Assembly: GCF_011761355.1 (NCBI RefSeq)
Contig: NZ_JAASRW010000009.1
Span: forward strand, 124,001 to 188,000
Direction of reading: 5' to 3'
Source: Paenibacillus lupini
GTDB lineage: Bacteria; Bacillota; Bacilli; Paenibacillales; Paenibacillaceae
Length of the DNA: 64,000 bases
Shown here: positions 8,491-16,775 of the stretch, piece after piece
Numbering within the stretch: the stretch's first letter is position 1
How the letters are laid out: each line of letters begins with the position of its first letter
The notes under the pieces: generated by a model
The model's input: the letters and a program-made list of their open reading frames with translations, nothing else
Told to the model about the DNA's origin: nothing
Databases searched by the model: none
Position numbers and translations under genes: made by a program

Positions 8491-10047
8491 ATGACAGTTA
8501 ATCATACCGAACGTTACCGTTTTAGCGAAGCCCCGATATGGAATATTCAGCGGGAATATTATGAAGAAGAAGGACTGAAGGCTTGGAACAACGACCAAGT
8601 TCCTCAATATATCACCTGTAATCCAATGATCGGAACGGCTTATGCTGAGATGATCTTCGGGTTCCTGCAAGACCGTGCAAATAAGGGGCATGTCTCTGAG
8701 TCTGTGCAGATTGTAGAGCTTGGAGCAGGAGCGGGCCGTTTTGCTTTTCACGTGTTACATGAGTTATGTAAATTGATTGACTATGCTGGGATCAAGCTGC
8801 CATCGTTCCGGTATATCATGACGGATTTGGCGATGAACAATGTGGTGGCATGGCAGAAGCATCCCGCTATGCAGTCCTTTATCGCTCGAGGAATGCTTGA
8901 TTTCGCACGATTTGACGCCGTTCATGACACGGAACTGAAGCTGGCTGTATCAGGTGAGACCATTAGTCAGGGAGATTTGAAACAGCCGTTAGTCATTGTG
9001 GCTAACTACTTCTTTGACGGTATTCCGCAAGAGCTGCTGTATGTGGGTGAAGGTAAGATCTATGAAACAGATGTTTCTGTCGAATATCCGGAGCACAGGG
9101 AAGGGCTTAAGCCATCCGAATTGCTTCATAAAATATCTTTAAGCTACGAGCATCGCCGGGCACCGGAGTACGAGGCAGATTCCTATCCTTACCGCGAGCT
9201 CATAGGCTTCTATCAGGAGCATTTGGAGGATTCTCATATTTTATTTCCAAGCTCCGCATTAACATGTTTAGATCGTCTTAATCTGTTATCTAAGGCAGGT
9301 TATTTATTAATAACTGCAGACAAAGGCGATCACTTGATCGACAACTTTAAATTCGCGGGCCCGCCGGAGCTGATCCTGCATGGAAGCTTCTCCTTTACGG
9401 CGAACTACCATGCTATTCAGCAAGTGTTGGAGAAGCAAGGAGCCATCACGTTATTCCCACCCCATCATTATAAAAATATAAATGTGGGTTGTATGATCAA
9501 TGTGGACTCCCCCGAGGAATGCCTCCAAACCAGATTAGCTTATCGTCGATTTATTGCGCGATATGGCCCAGATGATTTCTTCAGCTTGAAGGAATTGGTC
9601 GATCGTAATATCGACAGTATGGGGATGCAGCAATTCTTAAGCTTCTGGCGCCTAGGCGGCTATGATGCGGAATTCTTCATTCAAAGTACGAAGCGGATCT
9701 CTAGTCTTCTGCCGGATGCGAATGACGATGAGAAGGAAGATCTCCTGATGGGGATCCACATTATGACGTCATCGTACTATGTGATGGAGCAGCGTTATGA
9801 TCTCTCTCTTGAAGCTGGTCTAGTCCTGTTCGAGATGGAGCTGTACGAGGAATCCAAACGGTACTTGGAAATCTCGGTAGAAGAAGACGAGGAAGAGATT
9901 GTATCCACTGTATTCTATTGCCTGGCCATCTGCTGCTTCGAGCTGGAGCTCATAGATGAAGCCTTGAAATACACGAGGGAACTGCTCAGACTTGAACCTG
10001 ATCATGAAGAGGCATTGGCGTTGATCCAGGGGTTTGAGGCGGAATAG
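8491..10047 (+). CDS. MidA-like SAM-dependent methyltransferase with C-terminal TPR region
   Basis: A 518-residue protein. Residues 76-84 (ELGAGAGRF) form the glycine-rich SAM-binding motif I. The following VIVANYFFDGIPQELLYV strand resembles MidA/NDUFAF7-family methyltransferases (class I SAM fold), which act on protein arginine in mitochondria. After about residue 400 the sequence becomes helical repeats consistent with TPR (residues 435-518: MEQRYDLSLEAGLVLFEMEL, then EEIVSTVFYCLAICCFELEL). A TPR tail on a MidA-like domain suggests a protein substrate or partner. The ATG is preceded by a weak AGAGCAGGA. It is a single gene with its own terminator. Confidence 0.65.
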   Translation: MTVNHTERYRFSEAPIWNIQREYYEEEGLKAWNNDQVPQYITCNPMIGTAYAEMIFGFLQDRANKGHVSESVQIVELGAGAGRFAFHVLHELCKLIDYAGIKLPSFRYIMTDLAMNNVVAWQKHPAMQSFIARGMLDFARFDAVHDTELKLAVSGETISQGDLKQPLVIVANYFFDGIPQELLYVGEGKIYETDVSVEYPEHREGLKPSELLHKISLSYEHRRAPEYEADSYPYRELIGFYQEHLEDSHILFPSSALTCLDRLNLLSKAGYLLITADKGDHLIDNFKFAGPPELILHGSFSFTANYHAIQQVLEKQGAITLFPPHHYKNINVGCMINVDSPEECLQTRLAYRRFIARYGPDDFFSLKELVDRNIDSMGMQQFLSFWRLGGYDAEFFIQSTKRISSLLPDANDDEKEDLLMGIHIMTSSYYVMEQRYDLSLEAGLVLFEMELYEESKRYLEISVEEDEEEIVSTVFYCLAICCFELELIDEALKYTRELLRLEPDHEEALALIQGFEAE

Positions 10048-10076
10048 GTTATGATGAACAGATCTAACGTTTAATG

Positions 10077-10117
10077 AACAGGCCGTGACTAGAAAACAAC
10101 TAGTTGCGGCCTGTTTT
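10077..10117 (+). terminator. Terminator after the MidA-like gene
   Basis: The stem AACAGGCCG/CGGCCTGTT, with an inner CTAGAAAACAACTAG pairing, is followed by a T-rich tail. Confidence 0.75.
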
Positions 10118-10204
10118 GTACATGTACCCTTTTGTTCGGCATAGCCAAAAATCTGGTATATAATAGATTACAAATAAGAGCCAAAGCAGGAAAGGGAGAT
10201 TGTC

Positions 10205-11035
10205 ATGTCAGTTGGAATATTAGCGCATTTACTTGGAACGATGCCTTATAAGGAATTGGCGGCGAAGACTGCCGCACAAGGGTTTCCCTATGTTCAATTG
10301 GCTTTGGCAAAAGCCTTCTCGGATGTGGATGCCAGACTTGGTAAGCTAAGCCCCGGTTTGGCGCAAGAGGTGGGCGGAGCCTTTGCGGAGAACGGTGTGC
10401 GCATTGCAGTACTCGGCTGCTACGCGAGCCTAGTTGATCTAGATGATGAAGTATTTCGGCATAATGTTGACCGATTTAAGGAGCATCTGCGGAACGCAAG
10501 GCACTTCGGGGCACCTATAGTGGCGACAGAGGTCGGCGGCGTTACGAATCCGGAGCGTCGTGTCGAGCATGTCCAGCGTTTAAACCGTGCGCTTGAAGAA
10601 CTGGTCGAAGAGGCCGAGCGTTGGGGCGTTACGATTGGGCTGGAAGCCGCTCAGGGACATATGATCGATACGACAGAGACACTGGCCGAGACAATCGAGC
10701 GGTTCCCTTCTTCCTGCGTTGGCGTTGTGATGGATCCGTGCAACTTAATGAACCCAGCTCGTTTTGACAATCAGGACCACACCATTCGGGAAGCTTTCCG
10801 CCTGCTTGGACCACGTATTGTAAGTGCGCATGTGAAGGACCTGAACCGTGCAGAAGACGGCACTTTGAGGGAAACAGCGGCTGGCTTAGGCGAGCTCAAC
10901 TATCCGTTATTCTTCGAGCTTCTTGAGCAGTACAAGCCGTATGGCTTTGCGACGATGGAAGCGGTAAACGAATCACAAGTGGCTGAGGCAGCGCGGTTCG
11001 TTCGTGATGGCCGTTTAGCTGCGAGAAAGCTTTAG
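10205..11035 (+). CDS. Sugar phosphate isomerase/epimerase (AP-endonuclease-2-like TIM barrel)
   Basis: A 276-residue protein with the xylose-isomerase-like TIM-barrel pattern. Metal-site strands are ATEVGG, GLEAAQGH, VVMDPCNL, SAHVKDL and ATMEAV, each placing Glu, Asp or His at strand ends. Length matches the single-domain sugar phosphate isomerase/epimerase family. Members isomerise or epimerise sugars, inosose or hydroxypyruvate, and the family name alone does not fix the substrate. AAAGGGAG precedes the ATG. It is followed by a strong terminator and so is monocistronic. Confidence 0.8.
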   Translation: MSVGILAHLLGTMPYKELAAKTAAQGFPYVQLALAKAFSDVDARLGKLSPGLAQEVGGAFAENGVRIAVLGCYASLVDLDDEVFRHNVDRFKEHLRNARHFGAPIVATEVGGVTNPERRVEHVQRLNRALEELVEEAERWGVTIGLEAAQGHMIDTTETLAETIERFPSSCVGVVMDPCNLMNPARFDNQDHTIREAFRLLGPRIVSAHVKDLNRAEDGTLRETAAGLGELNYPLFFELLEQYKPYGFATMEAVNESQVAEAARFVRDGRLAARKL

Positions 11036-11077
11036 CACTTTTTATAGATACTTAGATACTCATATAGATAAGTCGAG

Positions 11078-11124
11078 AAGGCAAAGTCCTACCTGCAAGA
11101 GCAGGTAAGGGCTTTGCCTTTTTG
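11078..11124 (+). terminator. Terminator after the TIM-barrel isomerase
   Basis: A long hairpin (AAGGCAAAG..CCTACCTGC pairing with GCAGGTA.GG.CTTTGCCTT, loop AAGA) is followed by a T tract. Confidence 0.85.
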
Positions 11125-11255
11125 TTTTTGGGCTATTTTACATGTAGGTAAATTGCAGTCATTCACGGGCTTTCTTACGTCTACTAAAAATAATTAGTAT
11201 CGAATGAAAAATAATGGGGCACTCAGTTGTATTACAAGTGAAAGGAGGTGCTGAG

Positions 11256-11753
11256 GTGTACAATTCATATGAGCTCAATGAATCTGTGCGAAGGGCCTTG
11301 GATCTATATTCGCAGAGCATGATCAAAATCGCCTTTGCTTACTTAAAAAATATAGCCGATGCAGAAGAAGTAACGCAGGAGGTTTTCCTCACTTATTTGC
11401 AAAAGCGCCCTGTTTTTGAGAACAGCGAACATGAAAAAGCGTGGTTGATTCGAACGACCATAAATAAAAGCAAAAATATGCTGAAAACCGGATGGTTCAA
11501 AAGCAGAAACCCTGTTCCCGAAAACCTGAGCTACCTCCCCAAGGAAGAGAATGAGGTCCTGCAGGCCGTACTCTCCTTGGACAAGAAGTATCGTATTCCG
11601 ATTCATCTGCATTATTACGAAGGCTATTCGATACAGGAAATCGCAGTTATTATGCAGGCCAAGTCCGCAACAGTGGGAACATGGCTAGCCAGAGGACGTG
11701 TACTCTTAAAAGATAAGATTGGAGGCCTGGAGGATGAAGAAATCTGTCTATAA
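11256..11753 (+). CDS. ECF-type RNA polymerase sigma factor
   Basis: About 165 residues from GTG 11256. The site AAAGGAGGTG at 11241-11250 fixes this start rather than an ATG 42 bases earlier. Region 2 is DLYSQSMIKIAFAYLKN..DAEEVTQEVF. Region 4 is LSLDKKYRIPIHLHYYEGYS followed by QEIAVIMQAKSATVGTWLAR. These are the two domains of group 4 (ECF) sigma-70 factors, which direct transcription of small regulons under control of a membrane anti-sigma partner. The next gene overlaps its 3' end by 20 bases and has the expected partner topology. No sure autoregulatory promoter is visible. Confidence 0.9.
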   Translation: MYNSYELNESVRRALDLYSQSMIKIAFAYLKNIADAEEVTQEVFLTYLQKRPVFENSEHEKAWLIRTTINKSKNMLKTGWFKSRNPVPENLSYLPKEENEVLQAVLSLDKKYRIPIHLHYYEGYSIQEIAVIMQAKSATVGTWLARGRVLLKDKIGGLEDEEICL

Positions 11754-12591
11754 ATCCGCGATGTCCCGTGTGAAAACCAGCGAGGACTTCAAAGAGGCAA
11801 CCTATCAGAAGTTCATGCTGGAACTTGAGAAAACAACACATACAACTACTATGAATGAGGAGCGGGTAAAAATGGAGAAAACAAGCAAAAGAAAGTTAAC
11901 GGGTTTGACTGTAGGTCTTGCAGCAGCTGCAATATTGGCGGTTGGTGTTATTTCGATCAATCAGAATCAAAGCAATCCGGCTTCCACGCCAACTAATCAA
12001 GGGCAGACAGCTGAGGCAACAGCAAAGCCTCCTATTATGGGTAAAGTAGCTGTTAATATTGATGGCGTTATCTCTGAAGTAAGTGCAGATGGCAAAAGCT
12101 TCAAGGTTGGCGATCTTTGGGTAGAAGTAACGGATCAAACAAAGCTGGGAAGCAGTGAACCAACAGCGGAGAAGCCATCCGAAGAACTGCTGCAAAAGGA
12201 GTTCAAAGTTGGTAATATCGTATCCGGCTATACTTCTCAGGATGTGAGCACAGGCAAGGTAACGGCTGATGTGATTTATAACAATATGGCACCTCAGGCG
12301 GACAGCGGTGAGAAGCCTGCTACTACAGCTAAAGTACAAGTGAATATTGATGGTGTGATCTCTGAAGTAAGTGCTGACGGCAAAAGCTTCAAAGTTAATG
12401 ATGTATGGGTGACAGTGACTCCTGACACCATTATGGGCATTGACGGTCCAACAGCGGCGGAACCATCCGATGAGCTGCTGCAAAAGGAATTTAAAGTCGG
12501 CAACGTGGTATCCGGCTTTACGACTGAGGATCTCAGCACAGGTAAAGTAAATGCAACACGCATTTACAACAACATGATTCCGCAAAAATAA
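11734..12591 (+). CDS. Putative anti-sigma factor with duplicated extracytoplasmic domain
   Basis: A 285-residue single-pass membrane protein. Residues 1-52 are a charged cytoplasmic region, the expected sigma-binding part. Residues 56-75 (LTGLTVGLAAAAILAVGVIS) form the membrane helix. A Ser/Thr/Gln-rich linker then leads to two copies of an 85-residue beta-rich domain (about 103-190 and 200-285). Each copy has NIDGVISEVSADGKSFKV near its start and LLQKEFKVGN..SG near its end. ATG 11734 has GGAGG eight bases upstream. The overlap with the ECF gene implies translational coupling. Anti-sigma function is inferred from context; no zinc-finger (ZAS) motif is present. Confidence 0.7.
   Translation: MKKSVYKSAMSRVKTSEDFKEATYQKFMLELEKTTHTTTMNEERVKMEKTSKRKLTGLTVGLAAAAILAVGVISINQNQSNPASTPTNQGQTAEATAKPPIMGKVAVNIDGVISEVSADGKSFKVGDLWVEVTDQTKLGSSEPTAEKPSEELLQKEFKVGNIVSGYTSQDVSTGKVTADVIYNNMAPQADSGEKPATTAKVQVNIDGVISEVSADGKSFKVNDVWVTVTPDTIMGIDGPTAAEPSDELLQKEFKVGNVVSGFTTEDLSTGKVNATRIYNNMIPQK
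12042..12588 (+). repeat. Intragenic duplication encoding two 85-residue domains
   Basis: Two copies, starting near 12042 and 12331, share long identical or near-identical nucleotide stretches such as the segment coding EVSADGKSFKV and QKEFKVG. Nucleotide similarity is still high, so the duplication looks recent or is kept similar by conversion. Confidence 0.85.
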
Positions 12592-12658
12592 AGCGGGAGC
12601 CATATTTCGACTTTTTTCACGTGAAACATAACAGGTATTCCTCAAAATTCGCAAAATG

Positions 12659-12697
12659 AAGCAGGCACCGGTAGTAACCCGGTGTCTGCTTTTTTTA
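12659..12697 (+). terminator. Terminator after the sigma/anti-sigma pair
   Basis: AAGCAGGCACCGG pairs with CCGGTGTCTGCTT (one mismatch), followed by seven Ts. It separates the sigma operon from the amino-sugar-acid operon. Confidence 0.85.
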
Positions 12698-12708
12698 TTT
12701 TCATATAA

Positions 12709-12722
12709 AACATTATAATGTT
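12709..12722. promoter_or_regulatory. Perfect 14-bp palindrome upstream of the -35 box
   Basis: AACATTATAATGTT is an exact palindrome just before the -35 hexamer of the amidohydrolase operon. Together with the palindrome at 12758-12771 it brackets the promoter. The local GntR-family regulator (16776-17495) is the obvious candidate to bind. Confidence 0.5.
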
Positions 12723-12724
12723 TA

Positions 12725-12753
12725 TTGACCTAGGTATGAAATCAGTGTAATTT
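12725..12753 (+). promoter_or_regulatory. Sigma-A-like promoter of the amino-sugar-acid operon
   Basis: TTGACC (12725-12730) and TAATTT (12748-12753) are spaced by 17 bases, 36 bases before the ATG at 12789. Palindromes flank it on both sides. Confidence 0.6.
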
Positions 12754-12757
12754 AACA

Positions 12758-12771
12758 TTATAACGTTATAA
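12758..12771. promoter_or_regulatory. Perfect 14-bp palindrome at the expected transcription start
   Basis: TTATAACGTTATAA is an exact palindrome beginning about five bases after the -10 box. Binding there would block initiation, the usual place for a GntR/HutC-type operator. It shares the (C)ATTATAA core with the upstream palindrome. Confidence 0.55.
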
Positions 12772-12788
12772 CTAACTGAGAATGAAGA

Positions 12789-13901
12789 ATGAAGGTGATT
12801 CGCATAAAGCACGTATGGCGCAACGTTAAACGAACGGATGGCGAATTAATAGATATCGCTGTCGAGAACGGCATAATTATCGAATTAACAGGTGCTGGAC
12901 TCGCAAGCAGCGGGGACGTTGTTATAGATGGCACCGGATTATATGTCTCAAGCGGTTGGATTGATCTGCATGTTCACGCCTTCGCCGAGCTTGACCCGTA
13001 CGGCGATGAAATCGACGAAATCGGCGTCAAGCAAGGGGTAGCGACGATCGTTGATGCGGGTAGCTGCGGCGCGGACCGGATTGGAGACTTGGCGGCAAGC
13101 AGGGAACAAGCGATGACAAGCGTGCTCGCGCTGCTGAACATCTCGAAGATCGGGCTATCCCGAATTGATGAACTATCCGATTTAAGCTGGATCAATCGGG
13201 AACAAGCAATAGAAACCATTCATAGTTATCCAGACTTTATTGTCGGGTTGAAAGCGAGAATGAGCCGGAGCGTCGTTAAGGAAAGCGGAATTGAACCGCT
13301 TCGGAGGGCTAGAGAAATCGCAGATCGGACGGGCTTGCCGATTATGGTTCATATCGGGTCGGCACCGCCTCGAATCGAGGAGATCTTGCCATTGTTGAAG
13401 AAGAATGATGTTGTAACTCATTATTTGAATGGGAAGAGCAACAATCTGTTCGATAAAGCGGGACAACCTTTGCCAGAGCTCAAGGATGCCATTGGCAAAG
13501 GGGTCCGTATGGACGTAGGGCATGGCACCGCCAGCTTCTCGTTTAGGACAGCGGAAGCCGCGAAAGAAAGTGGAGTTAGGTTCGACACCATTAGCACAGA
13601 TATATACAGAGGCAACCGGCTGGGCGGTCCTGTATATAGCTTGGCGCATGTCATGTCTAAGTTTTTGCTGCTGGGCTACCCGTTAGCTGAGGTGATCGAC
13701 GCCGTTACGGTTCGGGCGGCCGATTGGCTGAACAAGCCTGAGCTCGGACGTATCGAGGCTGGTGACAAGGCTCATCTCACCTTTTTCACTGTGAGGCAGG
13801 AAAAAGCGGAGTTCATCGATTCCGAAGGGGAAGCACGCGTGGGAGATCAATATATTCAAGCTAAAGGGGTTTTCGTCAATGGTAGATATGTTGAATGCTA
13901 A
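12789..13901 (+). CDS. Amidohydrolase/deacetylase-family metallohydrolase
   Basis: This 370-residue protein has a full binuclear amidohydrolase metal site. It comprises H61 and H63 in DLHVHAF, the carbamylatable K155 in IVGLKAR, H188 in IMVHIG, H211 in VVTHYL and D271 in ISTDIYRG. This belongs to the amidohydrolase/deacetylase branch that commonly travels with DgaE-like lyases. In this context it would remove the acetyl group from a 2-acetamido-2-deoxy-aldonate, giving the free amino acid sugar for the next enzyme. That role is inference; the family itself is clear. It is the first gene of a five-gene run and overlaps the lyase by 23 bases. Confidence 0.85.
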   Translation: MKVIRIKHVWRNVKRTDGELIDIAVENGIIIELTGAGLASSGDVVIDGTGLYVSSGWIDLHVHAFAELDPYGDEIDEIGVKQGVATIVDAGSCGADRIGDLAASREQAMTSVLALLNISKIGLSRIDELSDLSWINREQAIETIHSYPDFIVGLKARMSRSVVKESGIEPLRRAREIADRTGLPIMVHIGSAPPRIEEILPLLKKNDVVTHYLNGKSNNLFDKAGQPLPELKDAIGKGVRMDVGHGTASFSFRTAEAAKESGVRFDTISTDIYRGNRLGGPVYSLAHVMSKFLLLGYPLAEVIDAVTVRAADWLNKPELGRIEAGDKAHLTFFTVRQEKAEFIDSEGEARVGDQYIQAKGVFVNGRYVEC

Positions 13902-14982
13902 ATATGGATTGAAGCGTGTTATTAACGCAAGCGGACGCATGAGCATCCTTGGCGTATCGGCACCAACCGATACCGTGATGGATGCAATGAAGCGCGGCGG
14001 GCAAAGCTACGTGGAAATTGCAGATCTCGTAGATAAGGCAGGCGATCATATTGCCGGCATCCTCGGATCTGAAGCAGCTGTCGTTGTTAACTCAGCTTCC
14101 AGCGGCATTGCCCTTTGCGTTGCCGGTATCGTGACGCAGGGCAACCGTCGCAGAAGCGAGCGGCTGCACCAGGATCCAATCGAGAAGAATGAAATCCTTA
14201 TTCTAAAAGGTCATAATGTTCAATACGGAGCTCCAGTTGAGACGATGGTATTCTTAGGCGGAGGCAGGCTCGTTGAAGTCGGCTATGCGAACGAAGGTAA
14301 AGCCGAGCATATCGAGGATGCGGTCAGCGATCGTACAGCTGCCATCTTGTATGTGAAATCGCATCATGCGGTACAGAAAAACATGATATCTGTTGAGGAA
14401 GCATGGGCGGTAGCACAGCGCAGCGGCGTGCCGCTTATTGTTGATGCAGCAGCTGAAGAAGATATTCGCAAGTATGTGAAATGCTCTGACCTCGCCATCT
14501 ATAGCGGCTCCAAGGCAATCGAAGGGCCTACCTCAGGGATTGTTGGCGGCAAGCGCAAATATGTAGAGATGGTGAAGGTTCAGCTGCATGGCATTGGCCG
14601 CAGCATGAAGGTCGGTAAGGAAACAACGTTTGGTCTGCTCCAAGCTCTGGACGAGTATCTTGATAAGCCGGATAACAGCGAGCAGGAGAAAGCATCTCTT
14701 CAAACCCTTATGCCGCTGAGCGAGCGGCCGGGTGTTCAAGTGACAATTGTGCAGGATGAAGCAGGACGGGCGATATTCCGCGCTAGAATTCAGATCGATC
14801 CGCTACTAGCAGGCACGACGGCCAAAGAAGTCGTCCATCAGCTGCAAAACGGTGAGATTGCTATCTATACCCGTGATTACGGCGTGAAGCAAGGCTACTT
14901 CGACATTGATCCGCGTCCACTTCTAGGTGACGATATAGACGTAATCGCAGCAACCATCCGCAATTTAACAGGAGGCAACTAA
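13879..14982 (+). CDS. DgaE-like PLP-dependent ammonia-lyase (SelA-like fold)
   Basis: A 367-residue fold-type I PLP enzyme. VDAAAEED places D189 for the pyridine nitrogen, and IYSGSKAIEGPTSG gives K212 as the Schiff-base lysine. NSASSGIALCVAGI near 71-84 is the phosphate-binding region. The family includes DgaE, D-glucosaminate-6-phosphate ammonia-lyase of Salmonella, which forms 2-keto-3-deoxygluconate-6-phosphate. Here a kinase is encoded downstream, so the lyase could act on the free or the phosphorylated amino acid sugar. AAAGGGG lies nine bases before the ATG inside the previous gene, so translation is coupled. Confidence 0.85.
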   Translation: MVDMLNAKYGLKRVINASGRMSILGVSAPTDTVMDAMKRGGQSYVEIADLVDKAGDHIAGILGSEAAVVVNSASSGIALCVAGIVTQGNRRRSERLHQDPIEKNEILILKGHNVQYGAPVETMVFLGGGRLVEVGYANEGKAEHIEDAVSDRTAAILYVKSHHAVQKNMISVEEAWAVAQRSGVPLIVDAAAEEDIRKYVKCSDLAIYSGSKAIEGPTSGIVGGKRKYVEMVKVQLHGIGRSMKVGKETTFGLLQALDEYLDKPDNSEQEKASLQTLMPLSERPGVQVTIVQDEAGRAIFRARIQIDPLLAGTTAKEVVHQLQNGEIAIYTRDYGVKQGYFDIDPRPLLGDDIDVIAATIRNLTGGN

Positions 14983-14983
14983 C

Positions 14984-15739
14984 ATGTCCAATATGAATAA
15001 AAGATTGTATAAGAGCCGCGCAGCACTAAATGTACTTGCAAACAGCGTGGACAATGCCAAAGAAGTGTTCGACGCTGCAGAAGGGCATGTACTCGTTGGT
15101 GTTCTATCCAAAGACTATCCGACTGTTGAAGCTGCTGTTGAAGCGATGAAACGTTACGGAGAAGCGATCGAAGAGGCTGTCTCCATTGGGCTTGGAGCAG
15201 GAGACAATCGGCAAGCGGCAGTTGTAGCTGAGATTGCGAAATATTATCCGGGAACGCATATCAACCAGGTATTCCCGGCAGTTGGTGCAACCCGTGCCAA
15301 TTTGAACGGCCAGGAGAGCTGGATTAATAGCCTTGTCTCGCCGACAGGTCAAGTCGGCTACGTAAATATCTCGACTGGTCCCTACAGCGCTGCACAACCG
15401 GAGCAAGCTATCGTGCCGGTCAAGACCGCTATCGCACTTGTCCGGGACATGGGCGGCAATGCACTCAAGTATTTCCCGATGAACGGGCTTAGCCGGGAAG
15501 ACGAGCTTCGTGCAGTAGCTAAAGCATGCGGTGAGGAAGGGTTTGCGCTTGAGCCTACGGGTGGCATTGACATGGACAACTTTGAGCCAATCTTGCGCAT
15601 CGCGCTGGAAGCAGGAGTACCGCAGGTCATTCCCCATGTCTACTCCTCAATTATCGACAAGGCTACGGGCAAGACTAACGTTGCAGACGTGCAAGCCCTG
15701 CTCGCTGTAATGAAAAGGCTGGTCGATGCCCATGGTTGA
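14984..15739 (+). CDS. DgaF-like 2-keto-3-deoxy-6-phosphogluconate aldolase
   Basis: A 251-residue TIM-barrel class I aldolase of the KDGP aldolase (DgaF) type. The Schiff-base lysine is K162 in GGNALKYFPMNG, and the substrate-binding EPTGGIDMDNF starts at E190. It cleaves 2-keto-3-deoxy-6-phosphogluconate to pyruvate and D-glyceraldehyde-3-phosphate. AGGAGG precedes the ATG, which follows the lyase stop by one base. The gene overlaps the kinase by 14 bases. Its pairing with the DgaE-like lyase is the strongest evidence that this operon degrades a 2-amino-2-deoxy-aldonate. Confidence 0.88.
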   Translation: MSNMNKRLYKSRAALNVLANSVDNAKEVFDAAEGHVLVGVLSKDYPTVEAAVEAMKRYGEAIEEAVSIGLGAGDNRQAAVVAEIAKYYPGTHINQVFPAVGATRANLNGQESWINSLVSPTGQVGYVNISTGPYSAAQPEQAIVPVKTAIALVRDMGGNALKYFPMNGLSREDELRAVAKACGEEGFALEPTGGIDMDNFEPILRIALEAGVPQVIPHVYSSIIDKATGKTNVADVQALLAVMKRLVDAHG

Positions 15740-16766
15740 TCGTCCTAACTGTGATCGCCTGACCGTTGCCGTATTTGGTGAAGTCATGATGCGTTTGCAG
15801 ACGCCGGGTTACGAGCTGTTAACCCAGGCAAGCAGCTTAAATTACTCTTTCTCCGGCACAGGCGTTAACGTCGGTTCCGCACTCGCCCGCTTTGGGCACC
15901 GTGCGGAGCTTGTTACGGCTCTGCCGGACAATCCGCTTGGAGACGCGGCTGCAGCTTTCGTGCACAAGCTTGGTTTGTCGACGGACCTCGTTGCCAGATC
16001 CGGGCAATACATCGGCATGTATTTCCTGGAGAACGGCTTTGGTGCACGCCCCGGCCGGGTCACTTATTCGGGCCGCCAGGCAAGCAGCTTTAATACGGCG
16101 TCTGCCGAGACGTACGATTACGCGGCAATTGCTAAGCGCGTTGATCTTGCACATTTTTGTGGCATCACGCTTGCGATGAACGACCTCGTGCGCACCCATC
16201 TGCTCTCTTTAGCACGCACGGTCAAGGCGAAAGGCGGCCGAATCATATTTGATTGCAACTATCGCCCGGCTCATTGGGGAAAAGACGGGTATGCGTTAGC
16301 CCGTCCCTTTTACGAAGAAATGCTCTCGCTGTCGGATATCGTGATGATGAATGAGCAGGACGCGATTCGTATCCTCGGCATGCCCACGGAGCAGACAGGC
16401 CGTCAGGAGCAGTTATTCGAGCTCATCCCACAAGTCGCGAGCCGTTACGGAATCTCCGTCATTGCTGGGACGCATCGTACGATTAACGGAAATAATACAC
16501 ATACCCTTCAAGGCTATTTGTACAAAAACGAATTCTTCTTCGCCGATCCGGTTACATTCGCTGTTCATGACAGAATCGGCGCGGGCGATGCGTTCGCGAG
16601 CGGGATTATTCACGGCGAACTTAGTGGATTTGAACCGGATTATACGGTCCGCTTCGCAGTTGCAGCTGCTATGCTCGCTCATACGATTACTGGAGATACG
16701 CCGATGTCAAGCGAGCGGGACATCATTCGAGCCATGACGGAAGCTGCCCTCGATGTAGAAAGGTAG
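15726..16766 (+). CDS. PfkB-family sugar kinase, probable 2-keto-3-deoxygluconate kinase
   Basis: A 346-residue ribokinase/PfkB protein. The N-terminal SFSGTGVNVGSALARFG binds sugar, FDCNYRPAHW (about 175-184) is typical of 2-keto-3-deoxygluconate kinases, and DRIGAGDAFASG gives catalytic D288. In the operon it would supply the 6-phosphate, either on 2-keto-3-deoxygluconate after the lyase or on glucosaminate before it. The first ordering avoids phosphorylating an amino acid sugar; sequence alone does not decide. In-frame ATGs at 15726 and 15732 both lie in the overlap with the aldolase gene. Confidence 0.82.
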   Translation: MPMVDRPNCDRLTVAVFGEVMMRLQTPGYELLTQASSLNYSFSGTGVNVGSALARFGHRAELVTALPDNPLGDAAAAFVHKLGLSTDLVARSGQYIGMYFLENGFGARPGRVTYSGRQASSFNTASAETYDYAAIAKRVDLAHFCGITLAMNDLVRTHLLSLARTVKAKGGRIIFDCNYRPAHWGKDGYALARPFYEEMLSLSDIVMMNEQDAIRILGMPTEQTGRQEQLFELIPQVASRYGISVIAGTHRTINGNNTHTLQGYLYKNEFFFADPVTFAVHDRIGAGDAFASGIIHGELSGFEPDYTVRFAVAAAMLAHTITGDTPMSSERDIIRAMTEAALDVER

Positions 16767-16775
16767 GCCATTCCT

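Noticed and set aside
11896-12654. 252-codon open frame on the minus strand
   Set aside because: It lies antisense to the anti-sigma gene across its duplicated domain; its Cys/His/Arg-rich composition and lack of any ribosome site mark it as a shadow frame.
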